From the NCBI GenBank assembly GCA_049582065.1, contig JBAUTF010000133.1, positions 1 to 14,289 of the forward strand: 14,289 nucleotides of DNA, given 5' to 3'. A program made the translations under genes and the position numbers. This document shows, one piece after another, positions 13,215 to 14,289 of this stretch (its first letter is position 1; the number at the start of each line of letters is the position of its first letter). This stretch comes from DATKSS01 sp049582065 (GTDB lineage Bacteria > Chloroflexota > Dormibacteria > Dormibacterales > Dormibacteraceae). The notes beneath the pieces are model-generated. The model did no database searches, was not told the origin of the DNA, and worked only from the letters and a program-made list of their open reading frames with translations.

Positions 13215-14289
13215 ATGCAACATGCCATGCCGGTGCGGAGATTCTGGGCTGCCGTGGCGATCGGCGTGATCGCGACGGTGGCCTGCGGCGGCGGGACCCC
13301 CGCGGTGGTCCGATCGCCCACGCCGCTCACGGGCGGCCTGACCCAGGGGTTGATCGCGTATGTGGTCGACCAGGGCGTGGGAGTCCTGGATCCGGCCACC
13401 GGAAAAGCGACGATCGTCGCCCCGCTGCCCGCGGGCGGGGCGTTCCGCGTGGCGGGCCCGGTATGGGGCCCGGCGCCTGGGGTCTCCTACCCGGTCATCT
13501 ACTTCACGATCCACGACGATCGCCCGGCCGAGAGCCGCAACACGCCGGGCGTCGTGCCCTATGACTGGCTGTTCCGCGTCGATCCGTTCACGGGCGCGAT
13601 CGACCCGATCGCCGCCTCCGAAGACTCCCAGAGCGAAGGCCCGATCGGGCTGGTCGCCAACTCGCACTACGTCGCCCTGACGGTCGGATGCTGCGCGACC
13701 TACGAGGTCGACGCGCTCGATGTCACTCAGCCGTTGGGCCCGCTCAAAGTCCTCTCCAGGCCGCCCGCGCAGGCGGCGTTCTTCACCGAGGGCGCCGCCC
13801 CCGGCGCCTCCGGGCTGATCGCGGTTCGCGAGTTCGGCACCGGCGGGTGGTACTGGCTGAATGCGGACGCCGGGGTGCTCAATCCGTTTCCCCTCTCGCT
13901 CGGGCCCGACGACGGCCCCATCGCCATAACGGCCGACGGCTCCACGGTCGCGGTCGCGCTGCCGGACCACGGTGCGGTGATCGAGCCGATCAACGTCGCC
14001 CTGCCTGTAGCGACGCCGAGCGCAAGCGCCCCTGTGAGCTCGCCCCCGGGCGGTTCGCCGCATCCCGCGACCCCTGGCGCACCGGCCGCTCCACGACACG
14101 TCAACTCGAGCCTTCCACATCCCGACGGCCTGGCATGGAGCCCTGACGCCAAAAAGCTCGCGATAGCCGTCAATGGGGATCTCGAGATCTACAGCGCCAC
14201 GGGCGCGGACGGGGCGGCGCCCGCCAACCGCTACCTGGCGGGCGGCAACGTCGCCGGCGTGTCGTGGTCGGCGCCGATTCCGGGCGAGG
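13215..14289 (+). CDS. Lipoprotein with beta-propeller-like (WD40/TolB-like) repeats, cut by the right edge
   Basis: The frame is open to the end of the window (358 codons). The N-terminus is basic (VRR) with a short hydrophobic core and lipobox T-V-A-C about 24 residues from the start, so it is a lipid-anchored exported protein. The mature part has repeating strand patterns typical of propeller blades: 'GVGVLDPATGKATIVAPLP', 'LFRVDPFTGAIDPIAASE', 'PIAITADGSTVAVALPDHG' and 'LAWSPDAKKLAIAVNGDLEIYSATG'. A disordered Pro/Ser/Ala insert (about residues 265-300) separates two blades. Role unknown, probably binding at the cell surface. Start choice: ATG 13215 sits 6 nt after TAACAC, fitting a leaderless start; GTG 13209 with GGGG 6 nt upstream, or ATG 13227, are alternatives. 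Confidence 0.82.
   Translation, partial: MQHAMPVRRFWAAVAIGVIATVACGGGTPAVVRSPTPLTGGLTQGLIAYVVDQGVGVLDPATGKATIVAPLPAGGAFRVAGPVWGPAPGVSYPVIYFTIHDDRPAESRNTPGVVPYDWLFRVDPFTGAIDPIAASEDSQSEGPIGLVANSHYVALTVGCCATYEVDALDVTQPLGPLKVLSRPPAQAAFFTEGAAPGASGLIAVREFGTGGWYWLNADAGVLNPFPLSLGPDDGPIAITADGSTVAVALPDHGAVIEPINVALPVATPSASAPVSSPPGGSPHPATPGAPAAPRHVNSSLPHPDGLAWSPDAKKLAIAVNGDLEIYSATGADGAAPANRYLAGGNVAGVSWSAPIPGE

Noticed and set aside
12750..14120. A 456-residue minus-strand frame as one protein.
   Set aside because: Only its last 139 codons encode a protein-like sequence, starting with a clear lipoprotein signal; the upstream part is antisense to the propeller lipoprotein.

Overview
The window is very GC-rich (about two thirds or more G+C by eye), densely coded and rich in GTG starts, leaderless-looking starts and lipoprotein signal peptides. 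This suggests a monoderm-type, high-GC soil or environmental bacterium such as a deep actinobacterial, Chloroflexota or Dormibacterota-like lineage. No rRNA or taxonomic marker gene is present, so the assignment is only a suggestion. I see no mobile element, tRNA, rRNA or CRISPR array.

Region 1 (1-8874) is a corrinoid-dependent one-carbon locus. A leftward pair, an IclR-type regulator and a lipoprotein ABC-transporter solute-binding protein (cut by the left edge), is divergent from a rightward operon. The operon encodes a corrinoid protein, a methyltetrahydrofolate:corrinoid methyltransferase, a RACo-type ferredoxin/ASKHA corrinoid reactivase, a DUF1638 protein, a small 'virulence factor' (PF13769-type) protein and a DinB-fold protein. 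Facing it and meeting it tail to tail are an MttB-superfamily methyltransferase without pyrrolysine and a methenyl-tetrahydrofolate cyclohydrolase/cyclodeaminase (FchA type). Read together: the MttB-like enzyme demethylates an unknown methylated (probably quaternary) amine onto the corrinoid protein, the pterin-binding methyltransferase passes the methyl to tetrahydrofolate, RACo rescues oxidised Co(II), and FchA serves the folate one-carbon oxidation branch. The substrate-binding protein may bring in the substrate and the IclR protein may sense it. Two matching 17-bp palindromes lie at the two ends of the divergent promoter region. The operon junctions are tightly coupled: three by 1-4 nt overlaps, and the other two by tiny reading frames that fill the gaps and overlap the next start. 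The cyclohydrolase has a good Shine-Dalgarno and a full-length domain, but ACG stands where its start codon should be.

Region 2 (8924-14289) is unrelated housekeeping or accessory sequence: a conserved-looking protein of unknown function, a large SF1B (UPF1/DNA2-like) helicase with an N-terminal zinc-ribbon motif and a charged tail, a HIT-family hydrolase, and two divergent lipoproteins. One lipoprotein is a small protein with a possible chagasin-like fold; the other is a beta-propeller-like protein cut by the right edge.

No gene-free stretch exceeds 300 bases. The largest gaps are 9674-9807 (promoter and leader hairpin), 1071-1168 and 2009-2101.
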